Positions 46,920-55,108 of a stretch of 64,000 bases of DNA are shown here, in pieces (the first letter of the stretch is position 1; each line of letters starts with the position of its first letter). The DNA comes from Flagellimonas taeanensis (GTDB lineage Bacteria > Bacteroidota > Bacteroidia > Flavobacteriales > Flavobacteriaceae). Location of the stretch: the NCBI RefSeq assembly GCF_003584105.1, contig NZ_QXFO01000006.1, forward strand, positions 235,235-299,234. The letters run 5' to 3'. Both the position numbers and the translations under genes were made by a program. Under the pieces are notes generated by a model, which saw nothing but the letters and a program-made list of their open reading frames with translations, was not told the DNA's origin and made no database searches.

Positions 46920-47393
46920 CTATTGGTTTATGTAGCTGGTCGCTGCATTGCGTTTAAAAACAAAAACCCTTTTTCCACCTTCCTCTTCTTTTCCTATATA
47001 TAGATCGATGGCATCGATTTCCCCCTTTCCGACGGTTTCCCCATTGAAATAAACCTCCCACCGGGAAACCGGGGCCCAAAATGTATCTTTTTCCTTTACA
47101 ACAGCTTCCGGCAATATTTGATATGAGGACTTGGTTACTTCGTTCTCTAACACCATTCTCTGTTCGGCACCATCATACCAAATCCTGTCAAATCGATTAA
47201 AATCAACCCATAGGCTCTGGCGCAGTAGGTTCAGTTCGGTATTCTTTTCATAATTTGAAGAAATACCGTGCATCTGCACTTGGACCAACCGCAGTACACT
47301 AAAGGCCATACCGACCACTAAGACCGTGATCAATAAAACCACCAGCATTTCGTTGAGTGTAAAGGCTTTGATTTTTCTTATCCGTTTATTCAT
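46920..47393 (-). CDS. Pseudopilin-like protein (PulJ/GspJ type)
   Basis: About 157 residues from ATG 47391-47393, overlapping the end of the previous gene by 8 bases. The N-terminus has a prepilin-type signal: basic leader MNKRIRKIKAFTLNEMLVVL, then a hydrophobic helix (LITVLVVGMAFSVLRLV). The cleavage context is A-F-T-L-N-E rather than G-F-T-L-x-E, so Ala replaces the usual Gly before the cleaved bond. The soluble part is beta-rich. It would be a minor pseudopilin of the secretion or pilus machine. Confidence 0.8.
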   Translation of the reverse strand: MNKRIRKIKAFTLNEMLVVLLITVLVVGMAFSVLRLVQVQMHGISSNYEKNTELNLLRQSLWVDFNRFDRIWYDGAEQRMVLENEVTKSSYQILPEAVVKEKDTFWAPVSRWEVYFNGETVGKGEIDAIDLYIGKEEEGGKRVFVFKRNAATSYINQ

Positions 47394-47715
47394 TGCCAAT
47401 GCTATAGGATACTTTCTTTTCACTTGTGCCATTTACTGCAGAAAACTTGACCACATCGGAAACACTGGCCACCTGTTCCACTGCTATGCTCCATGGTCCC
47501 ATTTCACCATAATAGGGCAAGGACAACCTTCTATTCTCATATTGGTACTGCAGATACAACAGCTCCTGCCTGATCTCATCATCATTCTGGGCAATGGTAT
47601 TGGCGAACAACGAATTCAGGGTCATGCTGGCCATCATGAACACGACCACGATCAATACCGTGGCGACCAGGGTCTCCATCAGGGTCGATGCCCTCAATTT
47701 TTTCAGTACAGCCAT
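47386..47715 (-). CDS. Minor pseudopilin-like protein
   Basis: 109 residues. The N-terminus is MAVLKKLRASTLMETLVATV with a hydrophobic helix after it (LIVVVFMMASMTLNSLF), the prepilin pattern with S-T-L-M-E in place of the standard G-F-T-L-x-E. It is overlapped at both ends by its neighbours (13 bases upstream, 8 bases downstream), a tight translational unit. It probably is a GspI-like minor subunit. Confidence 0.78.
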   Translation of the reverse strand: MAVLKKLRASTLMETLVATVLIVVVFMMASMTLNSLFANTIAQNDDEIRQELLYLQYQYENRRLSLPYYGEMGPWSIAVEQVASVSDVVKFSAVNGTSEKKVSYSIGNE

Positions 47716-48971
47716 TTCATGATACGGTTTGCGTTGCTGTTTTCATAACAAATCCCTCCATATTCAATGGGAAACAGACTTGCATCCACTCTTCCATGGA
47801 AGAGGTGGTTGAGATAAACATTACCATTCTCCTTGGCCACAAAGGCATTGGTGGTCACACTGCCGAGCACGCTTCCTTTGAGCTCCAGATTTTGGGTGCA
47901 ATGGATTTCCCCTTTTATGGTCACTTCTTCTTCAATCTTGATATATGGACTGTTCCCTTTATACTCATTTTGGTCCATGTAAATGAGCATCCCAGAAACC
48001 CAACTCCCTCGTTCCACCAGTATCCTTGTGTCTTGCTCCGTGCTCATCTTTTCACCATATGTTCGGGAACGTTGCACGGCGAGCACAGTAGGATAATCCA
48101 ATGTACAGTCACGGCCCACGGTGATCCATTCACTGGCAATGGCCTGAAAGCTGCCTGCAACACCATCGGTCACCTCGATTTTAGGGGCAATTAGGACCAC
48201 ATCCCTTAGTTGTGCCGATTGGTGGACCCTGATCGCATCTGTGGCCCATACCAATATGTTTCCCGACAGAGAAACTTCTGCCAGGTCGATAAAATCCCCT
48301 TGGACCACTTTGGGCTCCTCCAGAAAACTATTTGCCACCACCATATTCTTCTCCAAGTCCAGCCCGTCTCCTTTGGGCAACTCCCTAGAATTGGTCAACC
48401 TATCCAGTTGCCGTTGCATTCCATCGTTCAATTTTGGAAGGGCAGCATTGCTTTGTTTTGTTCTCCCATAGACCAATTGTGACCTCGTATATCCAAATCC
48501 TTGGATATTGCCCATTTTTATGCCCCGTTGGGGCAAAAGGGCATCCCCCGTGATCTTGGCACTCCCTGCAATGACCATAGGACGTTGGTTGTCCTTCAGG
48601 TAAAGGGCATAGCGGTCGTCATCTCCATGGCCCACAAAACTTGTTTTGGTGAACTGGATCTTTCCTTTTTGGGCCGTGACGCTCCTTTTTTCCAATACGC
48701 CCCAATATTCCTTTTGAACATTGGTCTGGATTCCGAGCTCATTTGTTTTTGATGGCTCCCAAGGATGGCCACGTTCTTCATTTTGATCAAAGGATCGGTA
48801 CATGGCCCTGTCCACTGCTTGGATAAGATCTACCGTAATGTCCGTTTTCTTGTCAAAAAGGGCGTGGGTGTGGGAAAGTAGGACAAAGGCCAATAAAAGC
48901 ACGGCAATGATGGCGCCTATAAAAAGTACGAACTGTAATGCCCCTGCCTTTATTTTCTTGGACCATATCAT
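47703..48971 (-). CDS. PilX-like single-helix protein with beta-helical region
   Basis: 422 residues. A short basic start (WSKKIKAGALQFV) and one helix (LFIGAIIAVLLLAFVLLSH), lacking the prepilin cleavage pattern. The body contains repeated short beta strands (VVQGDFIDLAEVSLSGNILV, ITIKGEIHCT-like), similar to a bactofilin/right-handed beta-helix. It may cap or anchor the pilus-like filament. Its ATG overlaps the end of the upstream gene by four bases. No close family recognised. Confidence 0.7.
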   Translation of the reverse strand: MIWSKKIKAGALQFVLFIGAIIAVLLLAFVLLSHTHALFDKKTDITVDLIQAVDRAMYRSFDQNEERGHPWEPSKTNELGIQTNVQKEYWGVLEKRSVTAQKGKIQFTKTSFVGHGDDDRYALYLKDNQRPMVIAGSAKITGDALLPQRGIKMGNIQGFGYTRSQLVYGRTKQSNAALPKLNDGMQRQLDRLTNSRELPKGDGLDLEKNMVVANSFLEEPKVVQGDFIDLAEVSLSGNILVWATDAIRVHQSAQLRDVVLIAPKIEVTDGVAGSFQAIASEWITVGRDCTLDYPTVLAVQRSRTYGEKMSTEQDTRILVERGSWVSGMLIYMDQNEYKGNSPYIKIEEEVTIKGEIHCTQNLELKGSVLGSVTTNAFVAKENGNVYLNHLFHGRVDASLFPIEYGGICYENSNANRIMKWLY

Positions 48972-49420
48972 TGCGAACGTGCTATGGTTTCCGTGATCCC
49001 GTTGTACCGTACCCTGATGCTCTTTTCATTTCCCGATAAAAGGGAAACATCGTTGATCTTTTGGTTTTTGGACATGATGTGCTGCTGCCCATCGATGGAT
49101 ACAAAAAACATCACGTTGTCCGACTGCGAGACCAGCCCGGAATAGACAATATTTTTCTTGGGCACTGCCTTTTTGGGAGCTGGTCTGGGTGGGGTTTTTC
49201 TTTGTGCGGCGGGAAGGGTACCCAAAAAGGGGTCTCGATAATCCGACAGTAATGCAAAAGTATCCCTCTTCCCTACAGGTTCGGCAAAAAGGGTTGTTGG
49301 GGAAAAAGCAGCAACGGGTTCCGGCTGAGGTGACAGGGCCTTGACCACCTTAAAGCCGATAATTCCCCATACAATCAGTACGAGGCCCAAAAGTGCGTAT
49401 GTCTTTACATTCTTGCTCAA
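48968..49420 (-). CDS. GspC/PilP-like connector protein
   Basis: 150 residues; the start is TTG (49418-49420), immediately after the upstream TAA stop, and there is no in-frame ATG nearby. One helix (YALLGLVLIVWGIIGFKVV), a Pro-rich linker (RKTPPRPAPKKAVPKKN), and a small beta domain (YSGLVSQSDNVMFFVSIDGQ). The order helix, linker, HR-like domain fits inner-membrane GspC or PilP, which links platform and secretin. No secretin gene is visible, so its partner must be encoded elsewhere. Confidence 0.75.
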   Translation of the reverse strand: MSKNVKTYALLGLVLIVWGIIGFKVVKALSPQPEPVAAFSPTTLFAEPVGKRDTFALLSDYRDPFLGTLPAAQRKTPPRPAPKKAVPKKNIVYSGLVSQSDNVMFFVSIDGQQHIMSKNQKINDVSLLSGNEKSIRVRYNGITETIARSQ

Positions 49421-50113
49421 TTATTCAATGGTAAAGGAAAAGGTGTTGCTGGCATCACTTTCATTGCCCGCCGCATCGTAGGCACGCACGAACCAAAAAT
49501 ATTCCCCTGCGGCCACCGTGCCCGAGTAGGTCTTGTTGGCCCCCAGTGCCTTGGTGGCCAAATTTTCCAGATTCTCGTCCGAAAAAATGAATATGCTGTC
49601 CCTTTCCGCTGTCCCGGGGACATCGGTCCGACTCCATGAAAAATTCACTGTGGTATTGGCCTGTGATGTTCCATTGGCCGGAGCGATCAATTGCGGGGTG
49701 TTCGGGGGGACCAGGTCCAGGTCATCATCGCCGTTGACCTGAAAGGCACTGCTGGAATATCCTGTTTCAAAATCGCTGTTGAAAGCCTTTACCCGCCACT
49801 CGTAGTTGCCGTTGAAAAGGCTCATTTCCATACGCTTGGTCACATACCCAAGGGTGTCCAACTCCACAATACTGTCCAATACCAATTGTGCCGCATTCTC
49901 AAAATTGGGGGTGGCCACCTGCACGGCATAGCCCGTGGCCTCTTCCACGGTCTCCCAGTTAAAGTTCACGGTGTTGGTCTCCAGTACACTTCCGCTAGTC
50001 GGTGCCAAAAGGGTCACCTGTTGCTCTGAAATATCGGGTACCTCCAGAATATCCTCACAGGCAACCATCACCATCAATATGAGGGATGAGATCCATATCT
50101 TGGTTGTTTTCAT
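49421..50113 (-). CDS. Lipoprotein with two fibronectin-III-like domains
   Basis: 230 residues, lipobox MVMVACED (Cys19). Two FN3-like domains: the first with VNFNWETVEEATGYAVQV and FNGNYEWRVKAFNSDFETG, the second with VNFSWSRTDVPGTAERDS and GEYFWFVRAYDAAGNESD. The ATG overlaps the stop of the upstream lipoprotein gene by four bases. It probably sits in the outer membrane as part of the pilus-like system, perhaps in place of a secretin pilotin. That role is inference from order. Confidence 0.78.
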   Translation of the reverse strand: MKTTKIWISSLILMVMVACEDILEVPDISEQQVTLLAPTSGSVLETNTVNFNWETVEEATGYAVQVATPNFENAAQLVLDSIVELDTLGYVTKRMEMSLFNGNYEWRVKAFNSDFETGYSSSAFQVNGDDDLDLVPPNTPQLIAPANGTSQANTTVNFSWSRTDVPGTAERDSIFIFSDENLENLATKALGANKTYSGTVAAGEYFWFVRAYDAAGNESDASNTFSFTIE

Positions 50114-50832
50114 GGCTTTAAATAATCAGGGGTTTTGTCCAGCTTTCTAGGGTCTTTTTCGGTCTCTCCCGGGCAGGTGCCACCATCCATCAGGATATGG
50201 GCAATTCTGGATCGGCCTCTTTGGTCCTTTTTCCAACAGAATCCTGCAGTCTCAAAGTCAAAAACCTGCAAGGTGGTCAAGTCTAGGGTCTGGGCCTTGG
50301 GACCGTTTCCCAATAGGAGCTCCAAAGTACCATGGGCATTTTCTGCCAAATACAAGGGCTTTCCGGAACTGAGTTTTTCGGCTGTCCCCTCATCAGTCAT
50401 AAATGAAATCTGCGATATGAGTGCCAAGTCGGTGTCCTCGCTTAGGTATTCCAGCAAGTCTTTATTATTGGATTGGTTCAATTGGGCGGTCAAGCCGACC
50501 ACATCACTGATTTTGGCCTCGAAATAGTATTGTTCTTTAGTGTTCGTGGTATCTTTCTCCGCGGGCATGGGTTCCAATCCTTGGTTTTCCCGATATTTTG
50601 CATAGTGGTTCCACTTTTTTTTGGAAAATGGGACAAATCGGACGGCCACTTCAACAGGGGTTCCCAAAACAGGTGCCCCGATTTTCTGCACGTCTTTTTT
50701 GAACAGCCCTGCATTGTGTTTTCCAATGGAACCTAAGCTTGGGATTCCCTGTTCCGGTTGCTGGAATTGCCGTAATGGGCCACAGGCCGTAAACAACAAT
50801 ACCATCAGCATTAATGGGATAGTAGGCTTCAT
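50110..50832 (-). CDS. Lipoprotein of unknown function in the pilus-like operon
   Basis: 240 residues, lipobox LLFTACGP (Cys17). The body is alpha/beta with motifs EVAVRFVPFSKKKWNHYAK and LLEYLSEDTDLALISQI. The C-terminus carries two cysteines (FCWKKDQRGRSR, GGTCPGETEKD). It lies 72 bases after the giant T9SS protein gene and overlaps the FN3 lipoprotein gene by four bases. No family recognised. Confidence 0.7.
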   Translation of the reverse strand: MKPTIPLMLMVLLFTACGPLRQFQQPEQGIPSLGSIGKHNAGLFKKDVQKIGAPVLGTPVEVAVRFVPFSKKKWNHYAKYRENQGLEPMPAEKDTTNTKEQYYFEAKISDVVGLTAQLNQSNNKDLLEYLSEDTDLALISQISFMTDEGTAEKLSSGKPLYLAENAHGTLELLLGNGPKAQTLDLTTLQVFDFETAGFCWKKDQRGRSRIAHILMDGGTCPGETEKDPRKLDKTPDYLKP

Positions 50833-50904
50833 GTATAAGATTCTGGTAAAGAAAAAACGTAATTATTGCAAAAGTGTTGTGTGGAAGCTCTAAAACTTAT
50901 TGTT

Positions 50905-53900
50905 TCACCGTTTTAATGAAAAATGACCGGTCTGGACCATGCCATTTTCATCCTCATAGCGGAACCAATAATCGGCCGAGGGCATCAACTTTCCCAAAAA
51001 TGTGCCGTCCCAACCCTGTGCCGTCGTGGACAGTTGGCGCAGTAGCTTTCCGTACCGATCGTAGATATAAAGCAGGGAATTGGGAGACGACTCCCCTCCT
51101 ATAATGTTCCAATGGTCATTGACCCCATCGCCGTTCGGGGTAAAGAACTTTTGGTAGCCTATGGCCACAATTTCATTGGTCAATGTCCTGCAACCGTATG
51201 GGTCCCTCACATAAAGTGTGTATCGTCCTGGGAACACTTGAAATTGGTTGGCTGTTTGGTAGTTGTATCCGTCAATGGAGTATTCAAATTCCCCAATTCC
51301 CACTGCCTCAATGTTCAATGTGATCTGGTCTGAAAACCCATCCATGTTCACCGTAAAACTATCGGGTGCTCCGGAGGAAACCACTTCAAAAGCCAATGTA
51401 TTCGAACAAGTGATCCCATTTTTGGTTTCGGTCACCGTCAATTCATAGGTCCCAAGCTCAGTGACCTCCAAAAATTGCTGGTTACCGATGACGTTCCCTT
51501 CCTCCGTACCCCATGAATAGGTCTCAAAAACCCCTCCATCCACAACTAGATCGGGACTGTCCGGACAAATTACATAGATTTCCTCCAAGTCAGGTCTGGG
51601 CAACTCATTTATGATGATATTGAAACTTGTGACATCGTAACAATCCATAAGTTGGCTGTGCTGTACCCTGGCATAAACAGTCTCTTGCAGTGTGCCATTG
51701 GCATATGCCTCTTTGGATAACGGATTGATGGAATTAAGCGCATCCTCTTCGGAAGCATAATAATCCACTTGATAGATGAGGGGATCTTGGCCATTGAGGA
51801 CCTCACCGTCCTTGGTGGATAAAACAAATGCATAGCTACCTGTTTCCGCATCGTCACAGGCCACGATATCGGCCGGTCGGTATGCCGTTGGGACATCGAA
51901 CACCTTTAATTGAAAGCTTCCTACCGAAAAACAATTGGAATTGTTGCTGTTGCTTGTCCGAAAATAAACGGTTTGGGGATTGGCAGTGTTCTGGTAATTG
52001 CCAAGAATCGGATCCTGGGCCAACTGTGCATCCTCCTCAGTGGTGTAAAAGGCTACAGCAACTGCACTCGCACCTCCAGAAATCTCACCTGCTTTTTCTT
52101 CAAGGTCAAACCAATAGCGGCCATCGTTATCATCATCGCAGACCCACCAATTGGAGACTTCTGGGACCACAGGGGTATCAAAAATGTTCAGTTGGTACGA
52201 AGTCGTGGCGTAACAGGAAACATCCAGCGCATTGGACACGCGTACGAAAATGGTTTGTTGGTACGTACTGCTTGTATAGTCAGTCGGCAACGGATTGCTA
52301 TTGCTGTCCGCATCGGCTTGTGATGCATGATAGGTAATGGTCACCCCACTGGCACTCTGTGCCCCTAAAACTTCCGGTTCCACTTCGGTCAGGTCAAATT
52401 CGGCCACCCCATCATTGTCAGGGTCACAAATTTCCAAGTCGGAGGGCGGGTTGGCCACCACTTGGTCAATGACTCCTATGGCAAAATCGCCTGTTTCATA
52501 ACAATTGGTATGGATTGTATTCTCTATTCGGTAAAATATGGTCTCGCTCGGAACGGAAACGCTATAATCCATATTGATCGAATTCGTCCCATTGTCCGCA
52601 TCCGTTTGTGAGCGGTAGTAGGAAACATTGAAAACACTTTCATCCTGAGCGTTTAAAATTTCGCTGTCCTTTATGCCCAAATCAAAAAGGTAGGTCCCGT
52701 CCCCATCATCATCGCAGACAATCCAATCTGTCGGGACAAACAACTGGGGAGCTTGTTTTACCGTCACATCAAACCCTGTGGTATCGTAGCAACTTGGATT
52801 TTGAGTATTTGAAATCCGTGCGAAAATTGTTGTGGTACCTTCATTAAAAACCGTAACGGGATCAAGTGAATCTATATTGCCATCGGCATCTTGCTGAGTG
52901 GCAAAATAGCGTATGGAAAATTCAGAAGGGGATTGGGTTCCCAACACCTGGGCATCCAATGTTGTCAAATCCAAATCGAAAGTTGATCCTGCTTGGCAAC
53001 GTTCAATATCGGAAACTGTATTCGCCACTGGGACTTCGGATATACTGATGATCTTAGTCTCTGTTTCGGTTCCCAGAGCTGTTGTCACCGCGCAAGTTAT
53101 CGTATAAGTCCCGGGTGCAGCATAGGAATGGGTCGGGCTTACATCCGTAGAAGTATCGCCATCCCCAAAATTCCATAAAATGGAAGTAATGGGTTGGGAC
53201 GAACTGATGTGGAATTCCGTGGTGTCCCCCAAACAAAGCTTGTCGGCCACTATTCCACTGATCAAGAAATAGGACTGTATAAATTGTGGAAGTCCTGAAA
53301 CACTAATACCTGTACCTAGGTCTATGGCCGCATATTCATAATTGCAGGCTGCGCCCACTTCATCCGGGTCATGGACAACACTCAATGTGTTTCTGTAGCG
53401 ATTGGTTATATAAATTTTTCCATCGATACCAACTTGCAAGGCATGTTCGCCAAAGTTGTTTTGGTTGATTGCAATTTCACTCCCTGGTATATCCGAAGCA
53501 CTTAGATCATATTGATAGATAGGTCCATCAAGATCTGACATGTAGAGTACCTGACTTGATGGAGAAAATTCGACCCCATAGTTTGCACTATGCCTTGATA
53601 AAACCAAGGCGTTGCTGAGCCTTCCTGTTGAGGTGTCAAAATCCAGTAGTTCCAAAGCCCTAAATCTATGGCATATGGCCACTTTTTTTCCATTGGGAGA
53701 TACTTTCAAATATCCTATTCCCTCAGTACCATTGGTTGAGTAAGTCATAAACAAACCTGCAGTACTGACCACCGGGGTGGTATTTACCCCAGCTGGTGTG
53801 ACCAAGAATACCTTAAAATCCGCATTGAACCAATCGTGTGTCAACACCCAAACATCCCTACCATTGGCATGTTTCACAGCCGTCAATTTTTCCATGGAAG

Positions 53901-54357
53901 GGGTATATAAAGGAACGTTCTTTACAACTATATCCCCAAGACCGCCATCTAACCCCATATTGACCTCAGAAAAGTTGATTCCATGGGGACCCCGTTCTTC
54001 GTCCACAGTAAAAACATAATAGACATTCGAATCTTCTGGTTTGGGAACTATGATGGCAGATTGGCTGGAACTGGTATCGCCCAGTAGGCCTGAACCATTG
54101 GGCATGATTTGATGGTCTCGGTTCCAAATATTGCTGCCATCCGTATAAAACAAAAGTTTGCCCGAAGAATCTGAAATCGTGGCACATCCTTCTTTGGTTT
54201 CCATTTGTCCATCAGGGAGGGCTACCGGGGTTCCACTGCGAAAATCCAACCCAGCCTTATTACCAAAATACCATACAGATGCTTCCAACTGCGCTAGCGA
54301 CAGGAAGGGAAAACAAAAGAAGACAAGAAAAAAGAAAAATGGTGGTCGTAGGTTCAA
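50905..54357 (-). CDS. Giant surface protein with PKD domain and T9SS type B sorting domain
   Basis: 1150 residues; likely TTG start at 54355-54357, with a signal peptide ending SLAQ. The N-terminal 380 residues resemble a propeller (WYFGNKAGLDFRSG, YVFTVDEERGPHGINFSEV). A PKD domain follows (ILWNFGDGDTSTDVSPTHSY). Then come six repeats of about 85-90 residues with CDDDGDGTYLFDLG-like openings and YYRSQTDADNG-like centres. The C-terminus (FFTPNGDGVNDHWNI, LYIYDRYGKLL) is the T9SS type B gliding-motility-type domain. It is exported by the type IX system and may be an adhesin. It precedes the pilus-like genes. Confidence 0.9.
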   Translation of the reverse strand: MNLRPPFFFFLVFFCFPFLSLAQLEASVWYFGNKAGLDFRSGTPVALPDGQMETKEGCATISDSSGKLLFYTDGSNIWNRDHQIMPNGSGLLGDTSSSQSAIIVPKPEDSNVYYVFTVDEERGPHGINFSEVNMGLDGGLGDIVVKNVPLYTPSMEKLTAVKHANGRDVWVLTHDWFNADFKVFLVTPAGVNTTPVVSTAGLFMTYSTNGTEGIGYLKVSPNGKKVAICHRFRALELLDFDTSTGRLSNALVLSRHSANYGVEFSPSSQVLYMSDLDGPIYQYDLSASDIPGSEIAINQNNFGEHALQVGIDGKIYITNRYRNTLSVVHDPDEVGAACNYEYAAIDLGTGISVSGLPQFIQSYFLISGIVADKLCLGDTTEFHISSSQPITSILWNFGDGDTSTDVSPTHSYAAPGTYTITCAVTTALGTETETKIISISEVPVANTVSDIERCQAGSTFDLDLTTLDAQVLGTQSPSEFSIRYFATQQDADGNIDSLDPVTVFNEGTTTIFARISNTQNPSCYDTTGFDVTVKQAPQLFVPTDWIVCDDDGDGTYLFDLGIKDSEILNAQDESVFNVSYYRSQTDADNGTNSINMDYSVSVPSETIFYRIENTIHTNCYETGDFAIGVIDQVVANPPSDLEICDPDNDGVAEFDLTEVEPEVLGAQSASGVTITYHASQADADSNSNPLPTDYTSSTYQQTIFVRVSNALDVSCYATTSYQLNIFDTPVVPEVSNWWVCDDDNDGRYWFDLEEKAGEISGGASAVAVAFYTTEEDAQLAQDPILGNYQNTANPQTVYFRTSNSNNSNCFSVGSFQLKVFDVPTAYRPADIVACDDAETGSYAFVLSTKDGEVLNGQDPLIYQVDYYASEEDALNSINPLSKEAYANGTLQETVYARVQHSQLMDCYDVTSFNIIINELPRPDLEEIYVICPDSPDLVVDGGVFETYSWGTEEGNVIGNQQFLEVTELGTYELTVTETKNGITCSNTLAFEVVSSGAPDSFTVNMDGFSDQITLNIEAVGIGEFEYSIDGYNYQTANQFQVFPGRYTLYVRDPYGCRTLTNEIVAIGYQKFFTPNGDGVNDHWNIIGGESSPNSLLYIYDRYGKLLRQLSTTAQGWDGTFLGKLMPSADYWFRYEDENGMVQTGHFSLKR

Positions 54358-54572
54358 GTACTGGTGGTTTGTGTTTAGTTTACCATTAAAAATAGGATTT
54401 TTCTTTCATGTACTCAAAAGATTTCTATGTAATGTATTATGTGCAAGACCAATTTGAATCATTAATCCTTGGGACAGCAGTTAAATTTCTAAAAAAACCT
54501 ATCACCTATTAACCCAAAGAAGCAAACGTTTCCAACTTAAAACATTGAAAGGGTTGAAAGTGCCAAAAACAA
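54358..54572. other. Spacer upstream of the giant T9SS gene
   Basis: AT-rich spacer between the start of the giant T9SS gene and the terminator hairpin at 54573. It probably holds the promoter of the T9SS/pilus-like operon. With the hairpin and its flank, the gene-free stretch is about 311 bases. I see no gene or RNA here. Confidence 0.5.
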
Positions 54573-54599
54573 AACAGCAACCCAATAAGAGCTGCTGTT
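54573..54599 (-). terminator. Hairpin with T-run after the DUF2750 immunity gene
   Basis: Arms AACAGCA (54573-54579) and TGCTGTT (54593-54599) with a 13-base loop. On the minus strand the hairpin is followed by TTTGTTTTTGG. It lies 70 bases past the stop of the DUF2750 gene and should end the orphan Rhs-tip/immunity transcript. Confidence 0.65.
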
Positions 54600-54668
54600 G
54601 ATTATTATGTTAAGTTAAAAATCTATTTAGTTACAGTTTAAACCGAACTGCCATTGTGAAACATTCTA

Positions 54669-55055
54669 TTAATATTGTTCCAATTCATTATTCAAATCTC
54701 TTATGAATTCATCTAGATTTACAACAAAGCCAGATTTCCCATCAACTGGAAAAATATTCAACAAGTAGTTATTATTCTCAATTAAAGGGATTAACGTATC
54801 TTCAAAATCGTCTAAGGTAACTTTAAATGGATTGTACTTTTCCCAATTGCCAAATAGATTACTTTTAATAAAATCTTCCGCAGTCCAAAATGACATAAGT
54901 GTATCATCTTCTATTTCAGATAAAGCTATCTCACCATTTTTGTCGACAATGGTCCAGAATTCCTCAAAATCAGCAATCTTTTTTAAAAAGTACTTATATC
55001 TCGCAAAAGACTCTAAATTTGATACTGTTTCAATTTCTTTTATGTTTAATTTCAT
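54669..55055 (-). CDS. DUF2750-like putative immunity protein
   Basis: About 128 residues from ATG 55053-55055 (a TTG 12 bases upstream is possible). Motifs RYKYFLKKIADFEEFWTIVD and FWTAEDFIKSNLFGNWEKY match the DUF2750 pattern: a helix, a Trp, a D-x-x-G turn, then a WP/WTAED-like helix. DUF2750 members are often immunity proteins next to polymorphic toxins. The gene lies 53 bases downstream of an orphan Rhs toxin tip on the same strand, so it probably protects against that toxin. AT-rich compared with the recombinase genes. Confidence 0.75.
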   Translation of the reverse strand: MKLNIKEIETVSNLESFARYKYFLKKIADFEEFWTIVDKNGEIALSEIEDDTLMSFWTAEDFIKSNLFGNWEKYNPFKVTLDDFEDTLIPLIENNNYLLNIFPVDGKSGFVVNLDEFIRDLNNELEQY

Positions 55056-55108
55056 AACTTTTTCCAACTATTTGAATTCATTACAAAAGTATTGCGGTAT
55101 TATAAATT

